Assembly (NCBI GenBank): GCA_029976005.1
Contig: JARKOQ010000141.1
Location: 1 to 37,665 of the forward strand
Length of the DNA stretch: 37,665 nt
Direction of reading: 5' to 3'
From: Aggregatilineales bacterium
GTDB taxonomy: Bacteria; Chloroflexota; Anaerolineae; Aggregatilineales; Ch27
A program made the translations under genes and the position numbers. Of this stretch, positions 7,215 through 14,756 are shown piece after piece. The first letter of the stretch is position 1, and each line of letters begins with the position of its first letter. The notes under the pieces are model-generated. The model had not been told where the DNA came from. It ran no database searches and saw nothing but the letters and a program-made list of their open reading frames with translations.

Positions 7215-10200
7215 TCACGGCACGATGAACGAGACCTGGTAGGGCGACTGAAGATAGTTGCCGTCCGGCCCCATGATGATCAGTTGCAGGAAGTATGTGC
7301 CCGGCTGGAGGCTCTGCGCGGCCAGGATTTCGAGCTGCCCATCGAACACTGAGTCGGAATGCACGTCGCCCAGGGTATACCAGTTCGAGCCGAACTGCCC
7401 GCCACTGATCTCGATCTTGTAGAAGATCGCCTCCTCGGGGCCCAGGTCGGCCGTGCCCATGATCGGAATCTGCTCCCGCACCTGCTGGTTGGGCGCGGGC
7501 GAGCTGATGTAAGCCGCCACGCGATTCGGCCCGGAAGCCGCCGCCCCCAGCATCTCGGCCGTGCAGGCCAGCGCCGGCAGAATCGGGACGTTGGCCGCCT
7601 CGGCCCATTGGGCAGCCAGGATGGCGTCGTCCGCTTCCGTTGGCCCTCCGATGAACAACTGCCGCCGCACGTTGGGCACCTGGGACAGCACCTCGTTGGG
7701 CACCAGGCAATAGCGCGGCGCGGGCGGCAGCGGGTCCGCCCCGGCGTTGGCCGCCACGATCGCCTGGGCCATGTCGGCGGGCAGCGCAATCACATCCGCC
7801 AGGTACAACCCGGCTTCACTCTCCAAAAGCTGCGGCCCATTGGCGTTGGGATCGGGCGTCGCCAGCTCCGCCTGGAGCCACATCGGGCCGGGAACCAGCC
7901 CGCCGTTGCCATCCGGGATGAGCGCCGGGCCGTCCAGGAACCATTCGACGCGAGTCGCGGTGCAGTCCGTCGCCGGGTCGCGCAGGGTGCTGATCTCGCA
8001 GACCCGCTGGCGGCTCAGGCCGGAGGGCGGCGTCAGGTCGTCCGGGGTGAGCTGGCCGTTGTCCGCCAGCACCGCCAGCAGATCGGGATCGTTGTAGATT
8101 CCCAGCAGCACGTCATGCCAGATCGGCGCGGCCCCGATCAGCCCGCTGGTATTGACCATTGGGGTGTTGTCGGCGTTGCCGGCCCACACCCCCACCACGA
8201 CGTTGTGGGTATAGCCAACCGTCCAGTTGTCGCGGGTATCGTTGGTCGTGCCCGTCTTGACGCTGCTGATCACACTGCCGGTGTTCAGCGGGCTGTTGGC
8301 CCCCATCGCCGGGGTGCGGGCCGTGTTGTCGGCCAGAATGTCGCTGATCACGAACGCGACGCGCGGATCGAGCACTTCCACGCCGTAGGCCATGGCGTTG
8401 ACCGTCGTCGCCCCAACCTCGCCGCGCGGGCAGCCGTTCTCGTACTGGTAGATGATCTGATCCTCGCCATCCATGATACAGGCGATCAGCGTGGTGGGGA
8501 CCAGCAGGCCGCCGTTGGCGAACGCGCTGTAGGCGCGAGACAGTTCCAGCAGGGTCACTTCCCCGCCACCGAGCGTCAGGGAAAGGCCGTAGTAGCTGGC
8601 GTCGTCCCCCAGGCTTTGCACGCCCAGGCGCTGCATGAAATTGAGCAGGTATTCGACCGTAACGGCGCGCAGCGTCCGCACGGCCGGGATGTTGTAGCTG
8701 TTGGCCAGCGCATCCCGCATCCGCACCGGGCCGTGCAGCGCGCGGTCGTAGTTGACCGGGATGTAGTCCGGCTGGCCGGGCGATTCCAGGCGCAGTTCGG
8801 TATCCCACAGAATCGTGGCCGCTGACCAGCCCTGTTCCAGGGCCGCCGCGTAGGTGAACGGCTTCATCGTGCTGCCGGGCTGGCGCGGGGCCAGGGCCAC
8901 GTTGACCCGCCCGTCGATGCTGTCGTCCCAGTAATCGACGCTGCCCGCCATCGCCAGAACCTCGCCGGTACGCGGGTGCAGGACAACGACGGCGGCATTG
9001 CCCAGGTTATGCGCGTCGCGCAGTTGGGCGACCTGTTCGCTGGCGACCCGCTCGACCAGGCCCTGATAGCGCAGGTCGAGCGTGGTATAGACCTGCAGGC
9101 CGCGCGTGGTCAGCGCTTCCGGCGGGTAGCCCAGCATCGACAGGATCGATTCAAGCTCGGCCCGCGCCGCCACCGTGAAATGGGGCGCGACCAGCGGCAC
9201 GTCCGGGCTGACGTACGACAGCGGCTCGCCATAGGCGGCATACGCCTCCTCCTGGCTGATGTAACCGCGATCCAGCATCCGGTCAATCACCAGCCGGCGG
9301 CGCGCCAGCACCGCTTCCTGGATGTCGGGATCGGGGTTCAGCGGATCGAGTTCCGCCGGAGCCTGGGGCAGACCCGCCAGCAAGGCGGCCTCGCCCAGGG
9401 TCAGCTCCGCCGCCGGCTTGCCCAGGATGGTCTGGCTGGCCGCTTCGATACCGTAGGCCAGGTTGCCATAGTAGACTTCGTTGAGGTACAGCTCCAGGAT
9501 ATCGTCCTTGCTCATCCGGGTGGTCAGGATCACGGCCAGGATGGCTTCCTCGATCTTACGCTGGAGGCTGGTTTCGGTCCGGTATTCGTAGTCGAAGGCG
9601 ATATTGCGCACGAGCTGTTGAGTGATCGTGCTCGCCCCGGAGACGATCTCGCCCTCCCGGGTATTCTGGAGCGTGGCGCGCAGGATGCTGCCCAGGTCGA
9701 TCCCCGGATTCTGGTAGAAGCTGTCGTCCTCGATCGCCACGGTGGCCTGGCCCACGTAGGGCGGCAGATCCTCCAGGCGGACGTTCGTCCGGCGGCCTTC
9801 GCCGAAAATTTGATACAGCTCCTCGCCGTTCCGGTCGAAAAGCGTCGTCGTCTGGAAGGAGGGTCGGTTGGAAAGGTCCTCCAGCCGGGCCAGGCTGTCC
9901 TCCAGGCGCGAGCTGAACGCCTGCACGACGATCAACCCCACGATCAGCACCAACCCCATGAAAACAGCCAGGGCCGCGAGTCCGGCCAGCAGACAGCCCC
10001 GCGTGAACAGCGGAAAACGCCGGGCGGGACGCTTGCGGCGGCGGCGCGGCGGCGGCGCGTAGGGCTGTTGGTACGGCGGCGGCGTGTAGGCGGCCTGGGC
10101 GCGCGGCGGGGTATGCGCCGCGCTGGCGGTGCGCCGCGCACCGCCAGACACGGGCGGAGTCGTCGACGAGGGCGTCGGAACCGGGGCCTGGACCCGCTGG

Positions 10201-10439
10201 ATCGGCTCGGTGATGACGGTCGAGGGCGGCTCCGGGGCGGGATTCCGCCGGGTGTGCTGAAGCGCCTCGATCTGGGCCGGCGTCAGGGGCTGGAGGGAGG
10301 TTTCCGTGTCCTCGTCGTCGGGCGAGGGAACCTCCGGCAGGCTGTCGGGCGGCACGATGGGCTGCGTCATCTGGACATCATCGGGGCGCTCCGGCTCGCC
10401 GGAATCCCCGAAGGGCTGATCAGAGTTGTGATCGATCAT
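7215..10439 (-). CDS. Bifunctional class A penicillin-binding protein (PBP1A type)
   Basis: The protein has 1074 residues. It makes and cross-links peptidoglycan outside the cytoplasmic membrane. A cytoplasmic Pro-rich N-terminus ends in a basic stretch (RRRRKRPARR) and one transmembrane helix (about 150-172). The GT51 glycosyltransferase domain (about 200-390) has IEDDSF with catalytic Glu at about E237, plus ASTITQQLVRN and ELYLNEVYYG. The transpeptidase domain has STMK (S523, K526), SYN in ALANSYNIP, and KTGTT. After it comes an extra region of about 230 residues ending in an Ig-like or beta-sandwich domain (PAPNQQVREQIPIMGTAD onward). The His usually found shortly after the GT Glu is Asn here (EDDSFYQN). 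It is transcribed alone from an extended -10 promoter. Confidence 0.94.
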   Translation of the reverse strand: MIDHNSDQPFGDSGEPERPDDVQMTQPIVPPDSLPEVPSPDDEDTETSLQPLTPAQIEALQHTRRNPAPEPPSTVITEPIQRVQAPVPTPSSTTPPVSGGARRTASAAHTPPRAQAAYTPPPYQQPYAPPPRRRRKRPARRFPLFTRGCLLAGLAALAVFMGLVLIVGLIVVQAFSSRLEDSLARLEDLSNRPSFQTTTLFDRNGEELYQIFGEGRRTNVRLEDLPPYVGQATVAIEDDSFYQNPGIDLGSILRATLQNTREGEIVSGASTITQQLVRNIAFDYEYRTETSLQRKIEEAILAVILTTRMSKDDILELYLNEVYYGNLAYGIEAASQTILGKPAAELTLGEAALLAGLPQAPAELDPLNPDPDIQEAVLARRRLVIDRMLDRGYISQEEAYAAYGEPLSYVSPDVPLVAPHFTVAARAELESILSMLGYPPEALTTRGLQVYTTLDLRYQGLVERVASEQVAQLRDAHNLGNAAVVVLHPRTGEVLAMAGSVDYWDDSIDGRVNVALAPRQPGSTMKPFTYAAALEQGWSAATILWDTELRLESPGQPDYIPVNYDRALHGPVRMRDALANSYNIPAVRTLRAVTVEYLLNFMQRLGVQSLGDDASYYGLSLTLGGGEVTLLELSRAYSAFANGGLLVPTTLIACIMDGEDQIIYQYENGCPRGEVGATTVNAMAYGVEVLDPRVAFVISDILADNTARTPAMGANSPLNTGSVISSVKTGTTNDTRDNWTVGYTHNVVVGVWAGNADNTPMVNTSGLIGAAPIWHDVLLGIYNDPDLLAVLADNGQLTPDDLTPPSGLSRQRVCEISTLRDPATDCTATRVEWFLDGPALIPDGNGGLVPGPMWLQAELATPDPNANGPQLLESEAGLYLADVIALPADMAQAIVAANAGADPLPPAPRYCLVPNEVLSQVPNVRRQLFIGGPTEADDAILAAQWAEAANVPILPALACTAEMLGAAASGPNRVAAYISSPAPNQQVREQIPIMGTADLGPEEAIFYKIEISGGQFGSNWYTLGDVHSDSVFDGQLEILAAQSLQPGTYFLQLIIMGPDGNYLQSPYQVSFIVP

Positions 10440-10489
10440 GGCTGTCTCGGTTCGTCTATTCGGAATGAAATGGCCGGTTAGTTGGCTTC

Positions 10490-10498
10490 AGTGTAACA
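10490..10498 (-). promoter_or_regulatory. Extended -10 promoter of the penicillin-binding protein gene
   Basis: The minus strand reads TGTTACACT (10498-10490), an extended -10 of the TGn type, about 45 nt before the ATG. There is no convincing -35. A perfect palindrome occupies that position instead. Confidence 0.45.
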
Positions 10499-10500
10499 CC

Positions 10501-10512
10501 CCCCACGTGGGG
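10501..10512. promoter_or_regulatory. Perfect 12-bp palindrome CCCCACGTGGGG at the PBP promoter
   Basis: The palindrome lies immediately upstream of the extended -10 box, where a -35 element or activator would bind. It is a candidate operator for control of the penicillin-binding protein. Confidence 0.45.
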
Positions 10513-10561
10513 CTACATTCTGCCAGCCCGCCCTTTACCCTACGCCTGACCGACGCAGGCG

Positions 10562-10855
10562 CTAACCCGGATTCCCGGGAGGCTGGCCGCGGCCCTGGGA
10601 CTCGCTGGTGCGGAAGAAATTGGCAATCGACACCGCCGCCGCCGTGAAGATGCTGCCCACCAGCACGCCAACCACGATCGCCTGGGCCGCCACGTTCCCC
10701 TGGGCAAGCGAGAACAGGGCCATCAACACAATGCTGGCGGCCGCGCCCACCAGGGTAATCAGGCGCACGGAAGCCCAGCCACGCCGCACGCCGAGATAGA
10801 TCGCGACAATGGTCAGTCCGAACAGAATAAAGAAGATCAATGCGCTTCCGTTCAT
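10562..10855 (-). CDS. Small membrane protein, 97 residues, unknown function
   Basis: The protein begins MNGSALIFFILFGL and has two or three hydrophobic helices (about 4-22, 30-50, 57-80). A polar tail rich in Gly, Gln and Pro follows. ATG 10855 is chosen because GAGGTGAGA (10869-10861) precedes it at normal spacing; a longer frame exists to 10888 but has no ribosome site. I do not recognise a family. It lies 122 bp upstream of the penicillin-binding protein gene in the same direction and could be read through into it. Confidence 0.7.
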   Translation of the reverse strand: MNGSALIFFILFGLTIVAIYLGVRRGWASVRLITLVGAAASIVLMALFSLAQGNVAAQAIVVGVLVGSIFTAAAVSIANFFRTSESQGRGQPPGNPG

Positions 10856-10944
10856 CTCGTTCTCACCTCGGATCCTAAGCCGGAGCACGCGGCCAGACGC
10901 CGCGCCCCATCTACCCTTCCAGGGACGATCACCCTTGCAGCCTT

Positions 10945-10973
10945 ATTGTAGGCAAACCACCGGCGCATGACCA
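10945..10973 (-). promoter_or_regulatory. Promoter of the 97-residue membrane protein gene
   Basis: On the minus strand TGGTCA (10973-10968), 17-nt spacer, TACAAT (10950-10945). The leader to the ATG at 10855 would be about 80 nt. Confidence 0.5.
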
Positions 10974-11087
10974 GTCACGGTCACACCGGCTCAGGGTGTG
11001 CGAGATATTGTCGACTTCGGGATTCAGGGAAAGCAAAGACAATGAGGGAAAAACGATCCGCCCCACAACGAAGCAGGAGGGACGGAC

Positions 11088-11306
11088 TCAGGCGTCGCGC
11101 GAGGTGGATTTGATTGGGCTGACGTAACCAAGCTGCTCGCCCAGGGCGGCCGAGCGCACCGGAACATCCAACCCGCCGGGGCCGGAGGGCATGGGAGCGG
11201 AAGCCTGGTTGGCACGGGCCAGCATCTTCCCGACCAGGATTCCAACAGGGATCGAGGCGAAGAACCAGATGACCAGGCCGAGAAGTATAGAGCCAACCAT
11301 ATCCAT
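11088..11306 (-). CDS. Small membrane protein, 72 residues, unknown function
   Basis: It begins MDMVGSILLGLVIWFFASIP, a single strong hydrophobic helix. A Lys/Arg pair and a polar tail with a Pro/Gly/Ser segment follow. AAGGAG lies just upstream; GTG 11309, ATG 11306 and ATG 11300 are all in frame, and the last has the best spacing (10 nt). It has its own near-consensus promoter, which supports it being a real gene. No family is recognised. A type I or II single-pass protein, or a small regulator of an envelope complex, are both possible. Confidence 0.65.
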   Translation of the reverse strand: MDMVGSILLGLVIWFFASIPVGILVGKMLARANQASAPMPSGPGGLDVPVRSAALGEQLGYVSPIKSTSRDA

Positions 11307-11328
11307 CACGCTCCTTCACTTTTCAACA

Positions 11329-11357
11329 ACTTTACTTTAAGTCTAAGTTTCTGTCAA
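11329..11357 (-). promoter_or_regulatory. Promoter of the 72-residue membrane protein gene
   Basis: On the minus strand TTGACA (11357-11352), 17-nt spacer, TAAAGT (11334-11329). The leader is about 22 nt and the flanks are notably AT-rich for this genome. Confidence 0.65.
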
Positions 11358-11463
11358 GTAGTATTACCCAGTCTTTAAGCCTAGCTTACGAATCGAAGAT
11401 CGAGGCCCGCGACAGGGCTATTACCAGATCGCGCCTACCCGGCGTCCGACCCGATCTCCCGCC

Positions 11464-11491
11464 TTGACACCCACCCCTCAACTGTTATAAT
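11464..11491 (+). promoter_or_regulatory. Consensus sigma70 promoter of rpmF
   Basis: TTGACA (11464-11469), 16-nt spacer, TATAAT (11486-11491): both hexamers perfect. It gives an rpmF leader of about 88 nt. Strong constitutive expression is expected for a ribosomal protein gene. Confidence 0.85.
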
Positions 11492-11585
11492 TCCCTATGC
11501 TGCCTGCCCGGCGCTTCTCGCTGGGCATTCTTTTCGCTTGACAGCGGTACGCACGCACCGTGTAGAGCAAGAACCGAGGTACAAG

Positions 11586-11771
11586 ATGGGCCCGCTACCT
11601 AAGAGAAAACACTCGAGCGCCCGCCGTGACAAGCGCCGCGCGCATGACGCCCTGACCCTGCGGCATCTGGTTCGCTGCGACAACTGCAATGAATACAAGC
11701 CCGCACACGAAGTCTGCCCCCACTGCGGCACCTACAAGGGGCGTCAAGTTGTCCAAATCGAAGAAGAATAG
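11586..11771 (+). CDS. rpmF: 50S ribosomal protein L32
   Basis: 61 residues, the normal length. The N-terminus has the LPKRKHSSARRDKRRAHDAL block typical of L32. It is followed by a zinc ribbon with two CxxC pairs (CDNC and CPHC), so this is the zinc-binding form. It binds the large ribosomal subunit. ATG 11586 is preceded by GAGG (11576-11579) at 6 nt. It is followed by fabD, a common bacterial neighbour pairing of rpmF with fatty-acid synthesis genes. plsX and fabH, often between them, are absent here. Confidence 0.96.
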   Translation: MGPLPKRKHSSARRDKRRAHDALTLRHLVRCDNCNEYKPAHEVCPHCGTYKGRQVVQIEEE

Positions 11772-11799
11772 TCTTCTCGATTGACCGTATCACACGCGG

Positions 11800-11828
11800 G
11801 CCGTGCTGCCGACAGGGGCACGGCTTTT
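11800..11828 (+). terminator. Hairpin between rpmF and fabD (partial terminator)
   Basis: GCCGTGC (11800-11806) pairs with GCACGGC (11818-11824) over an 11-nt loop, followed by TTTT. The stem is short and the U-run brief. It probably attenuates rather than separates the two genes. Confidence 0.55.
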
Positions 11829-11860
11829 CGCGTCTTTGCCTTTCGGATGGAGAGGGCGTC

Positions 11861-12820
11861 ATGATCGACTGGGCACGCACCGTCCTGGTTTTCCCCGGTC
11901 AGGGTTCGCAGGAAGTCGGCATGGGCGCGGAAGTGGCCGCCGCCTACCCCGCCGCGCGCCAGATGTTCGCCGCCGCGGACGATTTGCTGGGCTTCTCACT
12001 GTCCAGCCTGTGCTGGCAGGGGCCGGAATCCGAGCTGAACGATACCGCGAACACCCAGCCCGCCCTGTTTGTGACCAGCCTCGCCCTGCTCCGGGCGCTC
12101 GAAGCCGAGATCGGCCCGGTCGTTCCTGCCTGCATGGCGGGCCACAGCCTGGGCGAACTGACCGCGCTGTGTGCGGCCGGCGCGTTCTCCTTCGAGGATG
12201 GGCTGCGCCTCGTCCAGACTCGCGGCCGGCTCATGAAAGCGGCCGGCGAGCGCGAGCCGGGGGCGATGGCCGCTATTCTGGGGCTGGATGCCGATCAGGT
12301 GCGCGGCGTGTGCGCCCAGGCCAGCGCGGAAACCGGTCAGCGCCTGGTGCTGGCGAACGACAATTGCCCAGGGCAGATCGTGATTTCAGGCGATACGGGC
12401 GCTCTGGAACGTGGGGCCGAGCTGGCCTCCGCCGCCGGAGCCAGAACCGTCGTCCGGCTGGCCGTCAGCATCGCGTCCCACTCTCCATTGATGGACACCA
12501 TTACGGCGGAATTCCGGGCGGCGGTCGACGCCATCCCGATGGTCGCCCCGCGCATCCCGGTAATGGGCAACGTCGGCGCGGCCGCGCTGACCGGGCCGGA
12601 CGCGATTCGCGCCGAACTCGGCGCGCAGCTCACCTCGCCGGTCCGCTGGACGGAAAGCATGCAAGGGCTGCTGGCCCAGGGCCTCACCCAGTTCGTCGAG
12701 GTCGGCTCCAAGGACGTGCTCAGCGGCCTGATGAAGCGCATCGATCGCAAGGCCGAGCGCCGGACGATCAACAACGCGGCCAGTCTGGCCGAATTCGCGG
12801 CCCTGGCCCACGCCGGCTAG
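11861..12820 (+). CDS. fabD: Malonyl-CoA:ACP transacylase
   Basis: 319 residues, typical length. It transfers malonyl from CoA to acyl carrier protein for fatty-acid elongation in the cytoplasm. Visible motifs are GQGSQ near the N-terminus (oxyanion hole), the nucleophile elbow GHSLGE with S96, and the catalytic His in ASHSPLM (H207). The VEVGSKDVLSGLMKRI segment near the C-terminus is also standard. ATG 11861 has a GGAGAGGG ribosome site. It lies 89 nt after rpmF and probably shares its promoter through a partial terminator. No other fab gene is in the window. Confidence 0.95.
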   Translation: MIDWARTVLVFPGQGSQEVGMGAEVAAAYPAARQMFAAADDLLGFSLSSLCWQGPESELNDTANTQPALFVTSLALLRALEAEIGPVVPACMAGHSLGELTALCAAGAFSFEDGLRLVQTRGRLMKAAGEREPGAMAAILGLDADQVRGVCAQASAETGQRLVLANDNCPGQIVISGDTGALERGAELASAAGARTVVRLAVSIASHSPLMDTITAEFRAAVDAIPMVAPRIPVMGNVGAAALTGPDAIRAELGAQLTSPVRWTESMQGLLAQGLTQFVEVGSKDVLSGLMKRIDRKAERRTINNAASLAEFAALAHAG

Positions 12821-12975
12821 CCGTTCGAGCGCGCTCATAGCCTCATCAAATCGCCCGCGAGGGTTCCCCCAGGGCGCTCTTCGTGTTTGTGCTATTGCCA
12901 CAATCACGATGGGCTAGGATACACCTTGTCTTTTCGAGTCAAATCTCATACCTTTTTAGGCATGGTACGACTCCG

Positions 12976-12988
12976 GGTCAATTTGACC
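12976..12988. promoter_or_regulatory. Perfect dyad GGTCAA-T-TTGACC upstream of glnA
   Basis: A 6-1-6 perfect inverted repeat lies 40 nt before the glnA start. TTGACC could also act as a -35 hexamer with TACTAT at 13007-13012 (18-nt spacer). That would put the transcript start on the ribosome site, so a regulator site is the better reading. It is a candidate nitrogen-control operator. Confidence 0.45.
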
Positions 12989-13028
12989 GATTCGCGGAGT
13001 CCATTTTACTATTTCAGGAGAACGCACG

Positions 13029-14375
13029 GTGAACGACAAAGAGCAGAGTGTTCTTCAGGACGTAAAAGACCGCGGTGTTGCCTTCATTGATCTGCAATTC
13101 TGTGACGTTCTTGGCGTCACCAAAAGTGTTACGATCCCCTCGATCCAACTGCAAGAGTCGTTCGAGCGCGGCACCTGGTTCGATGGCTCCTCCATTCAGG
13201 GATTCGCTCGTATTCAGGAATCGGACATGTTCCTCCAGCCAGACGCCCGGACTTACCGGGTTCTGCCCTGGACCGGGGACGGCATCCCGCTGCGGGCGCG
13301 CATCATCTGCGACATCTACGACCCGGAGGGCCAGCCGTTCGCCGGCGACCCGCGCTACGCCCTGAAGCGGGCGATCGCCAAGGCCGAGGAAATGGGCTAC
13401 TCCCTGAACGTCGGCCCGGAGCTTGAGTTCTTCCTGTTCCGCAAGAACGGCGACGCCCATCACGCCCTGCCCCACGACATCGGCGGCTACTTCGACTTCT
13501 CCCCCAATGACGAGGCCCAGCGCGTTCGCGCCGACATCGTCGAGGCCCTCCAGGCGCTGAAGATCGAAGTCGAGATGGAGCACCACGAAGTCGCCATCGG
13601 CCAGCACGAGATCGACTTCCGCTATTCGGAGGCCCTGCACACGGCGGACAACGCCATCACCTTCAAGTACACCGTGAAGGGCATCGCGGCCAAGCACGGC
13701 CTGTTCGCCACCTTCATGCCCAAGCCCATCTTCGGTATCAACGGCAGCGGCATGCACTGTCACCAGAGCCTGGTGGACATCAAGACCGGCAACAACATCT
13801 TCTTCGATGCCAACAGCAGCACCTTCCACCTGTCCAAGGTCGCCCAGTCCTACGTGGCCGGCCAGCTTGAGCACGCGCGCGCCCTGGCTGCCGTCGTCTC
13901 ACCGACCGTCAACAGCTACAAGCGCCTGACCCCCGGCTACGAGGCCCCGGTCTACATCTGCTGGGCGCAGCGCAACCGCTCGGCCCTGATCCGCGTCCCG
14001 CGCTACAGCCCCGGCCGCGAGCAGGCGACCCGCGTCGAGCTGCGCTTCCCGGACCCCAGCGCCAATCCGTATCTGGCCTTTGCCGTGATGCTGACCGCCG
14101 GTCTGGATGGCATCAAGCGCGGCCTGACTCCGCCCACCCCGGTCACCGAGGACGTGTTCGAGTGGACGACCGAGGAGCGCGAGGCGAAGGGCGTCGGCGT
14201 CCTGCCGGGCAGCCTGGAAGAAGCCCTGAACGAGCTGGAAGGCAACGCGCTGATCAAGGAAGCCCTGGGCGAGCACATCTTCTCGGCCTACATGCGCGCC
14301 AAGCGCCAGGAGTGGGACGAGTATCGCATCCACGTCAGCACCTGGGAGACGGAACGCTATCTGGAGTCGCTCTAG
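13029..14375 (+). CDS. glnA: Type I glutamine synthetase (GSI-alpha)
   Basis: 448 residues. It joins ammonia to glutamate using ATP, in the cytoplasm. The beta-grasp domain holds GTWFDGSSIQGFARI. The catalytic domain holds GPELEFFLF, the HHEVAIGQHEID metal-ligand region, NGSGMHCHQSL and RVPRYSPGREQATRVELRFPD. Length and C-terminus (EALNELEGNALIKEALGEH) match the Bacillus-like alpha class. I see neither the 25-residue insertion nor the adenylylation-loop tyrosine motif of the beta class, so control is probably by feedback and transcription. GTG 13029 is preceded by AGGAG (13016-13020) at 8 nt. It is monocistronic, with a strong terminator. Confidence 0.96.
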   Translation: MNDKEQSVLQDVKDRGVAFIDLQFCDVLGVTKSVTIPSIQLQESFERGTWFDGSSIQGFARIQESDMFLQPDARTYRVLPWTGDGIPLRARIICDIYDPEGQPFAGDPRYALKRAIAKAEEMGYSLNVGPELEFFLFRKNGDAHHALPHDIGGYFDFSPNDEAQRVRADIVEALQALKIEVEMEHHEVAIGQHEIDFRYSEALHTADNAITFKYTVKGIAAKHGLFATFMPKPIFGINGSGMHCHQSLVDIKTGNNIFFDANSSTFHLSKVAQSYVAGQLEHARALAAVVSPTVNSYKRLTPGYEAPVYICWAQRNRSALIRVPRYSPGREQATRVELRFPDPSANPYLAFAVMLTAGLDGIKRGLTPPTPVTEDVFEWTTEEREAKGVGVLPGSLEEALNELEGNALIKEALGEHIFSAYMRAKRQEWDEYRIHVSTWETERYLESL

Positions 14376-14450
14376 CCGGATGCACGCCCCGATCCTCAGC
14401 CTGTGATGGCTGAGACTCGGGCACGAACCGCACCCGGACAGAAACTGCGT

Positions 14451-14488
14451 AAAAATGGGTCGGCCGATGACCGGCCGGCCCATTTTTT
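14451..14488 (+). terminator. Strong intrinsic terminator of glnA
   Basis: A 16-bp stem: AAAAATGGGTCGGCCG (14451-14466) pairs with 14472-14487 with a single G-U pair and a 5-nt loop, followed by a T-run. Confidence 0.92.
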
Positions 14489-14559
14489 AGTCCGGCAGCA
14501 TTTGTTCAATTTCGCCAAAACACACAACCAGTTTCATATAACCCATACCGGGGATTCTT

Positions 14560-14588
14560 TTGGCCAATGCCTGTCGTTGTGCTATGAT
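14560..14588 (+). promoter_or_regulatory. Promoter of the ABC transporter operon
   Basis: TTGGCC (14560-14565), 17-nt spacer, TATGAT (14583-14588). It predicts a leader of about 160 nt (about 14595-14756). The leader ends in a T7 tract directly before GGGAGGAG. I found no known riboswitch consensus in it. The 381 bp between glnA and the next gene hold only the terminator, this promoter and this leader. Confidence 0.65.
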
Positions 14589-14756
14589 AATCCCCACTGT
14601 CCTGAAGTAGGCCGAAGTTTGGAATCCCAGGAAGTCCAGAGAAACGACAGTTTCAGCCTGCCACCGCCACAACTCCATACTTGTTCGTACTGTCGGAGTC
14701 ACCGGAGCCTGGACATCCGCAGTTGTTGGCCCATTTTTTTGGGAGGAGAATGATCT

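Noticed and set aside
11538-11566. Second TTGACA promoter close to rpmF
   Set aside because: The matching -10 (TGTAGA) is poor and would leave almost no leader. The promoter at 11464-11491 is perfect.
12926-13012. Definite glnA promoter
   Set aside because: TTGTCT-17-TACCTT and TTGACC-18-TACTAT are both weak or badly placed, so neither is called.
14595-14756. Purine riboswitch upstream of the BMP-domain gene
   Set aside because: The conserved junction and loop sequences of the purine aptamer are not present.
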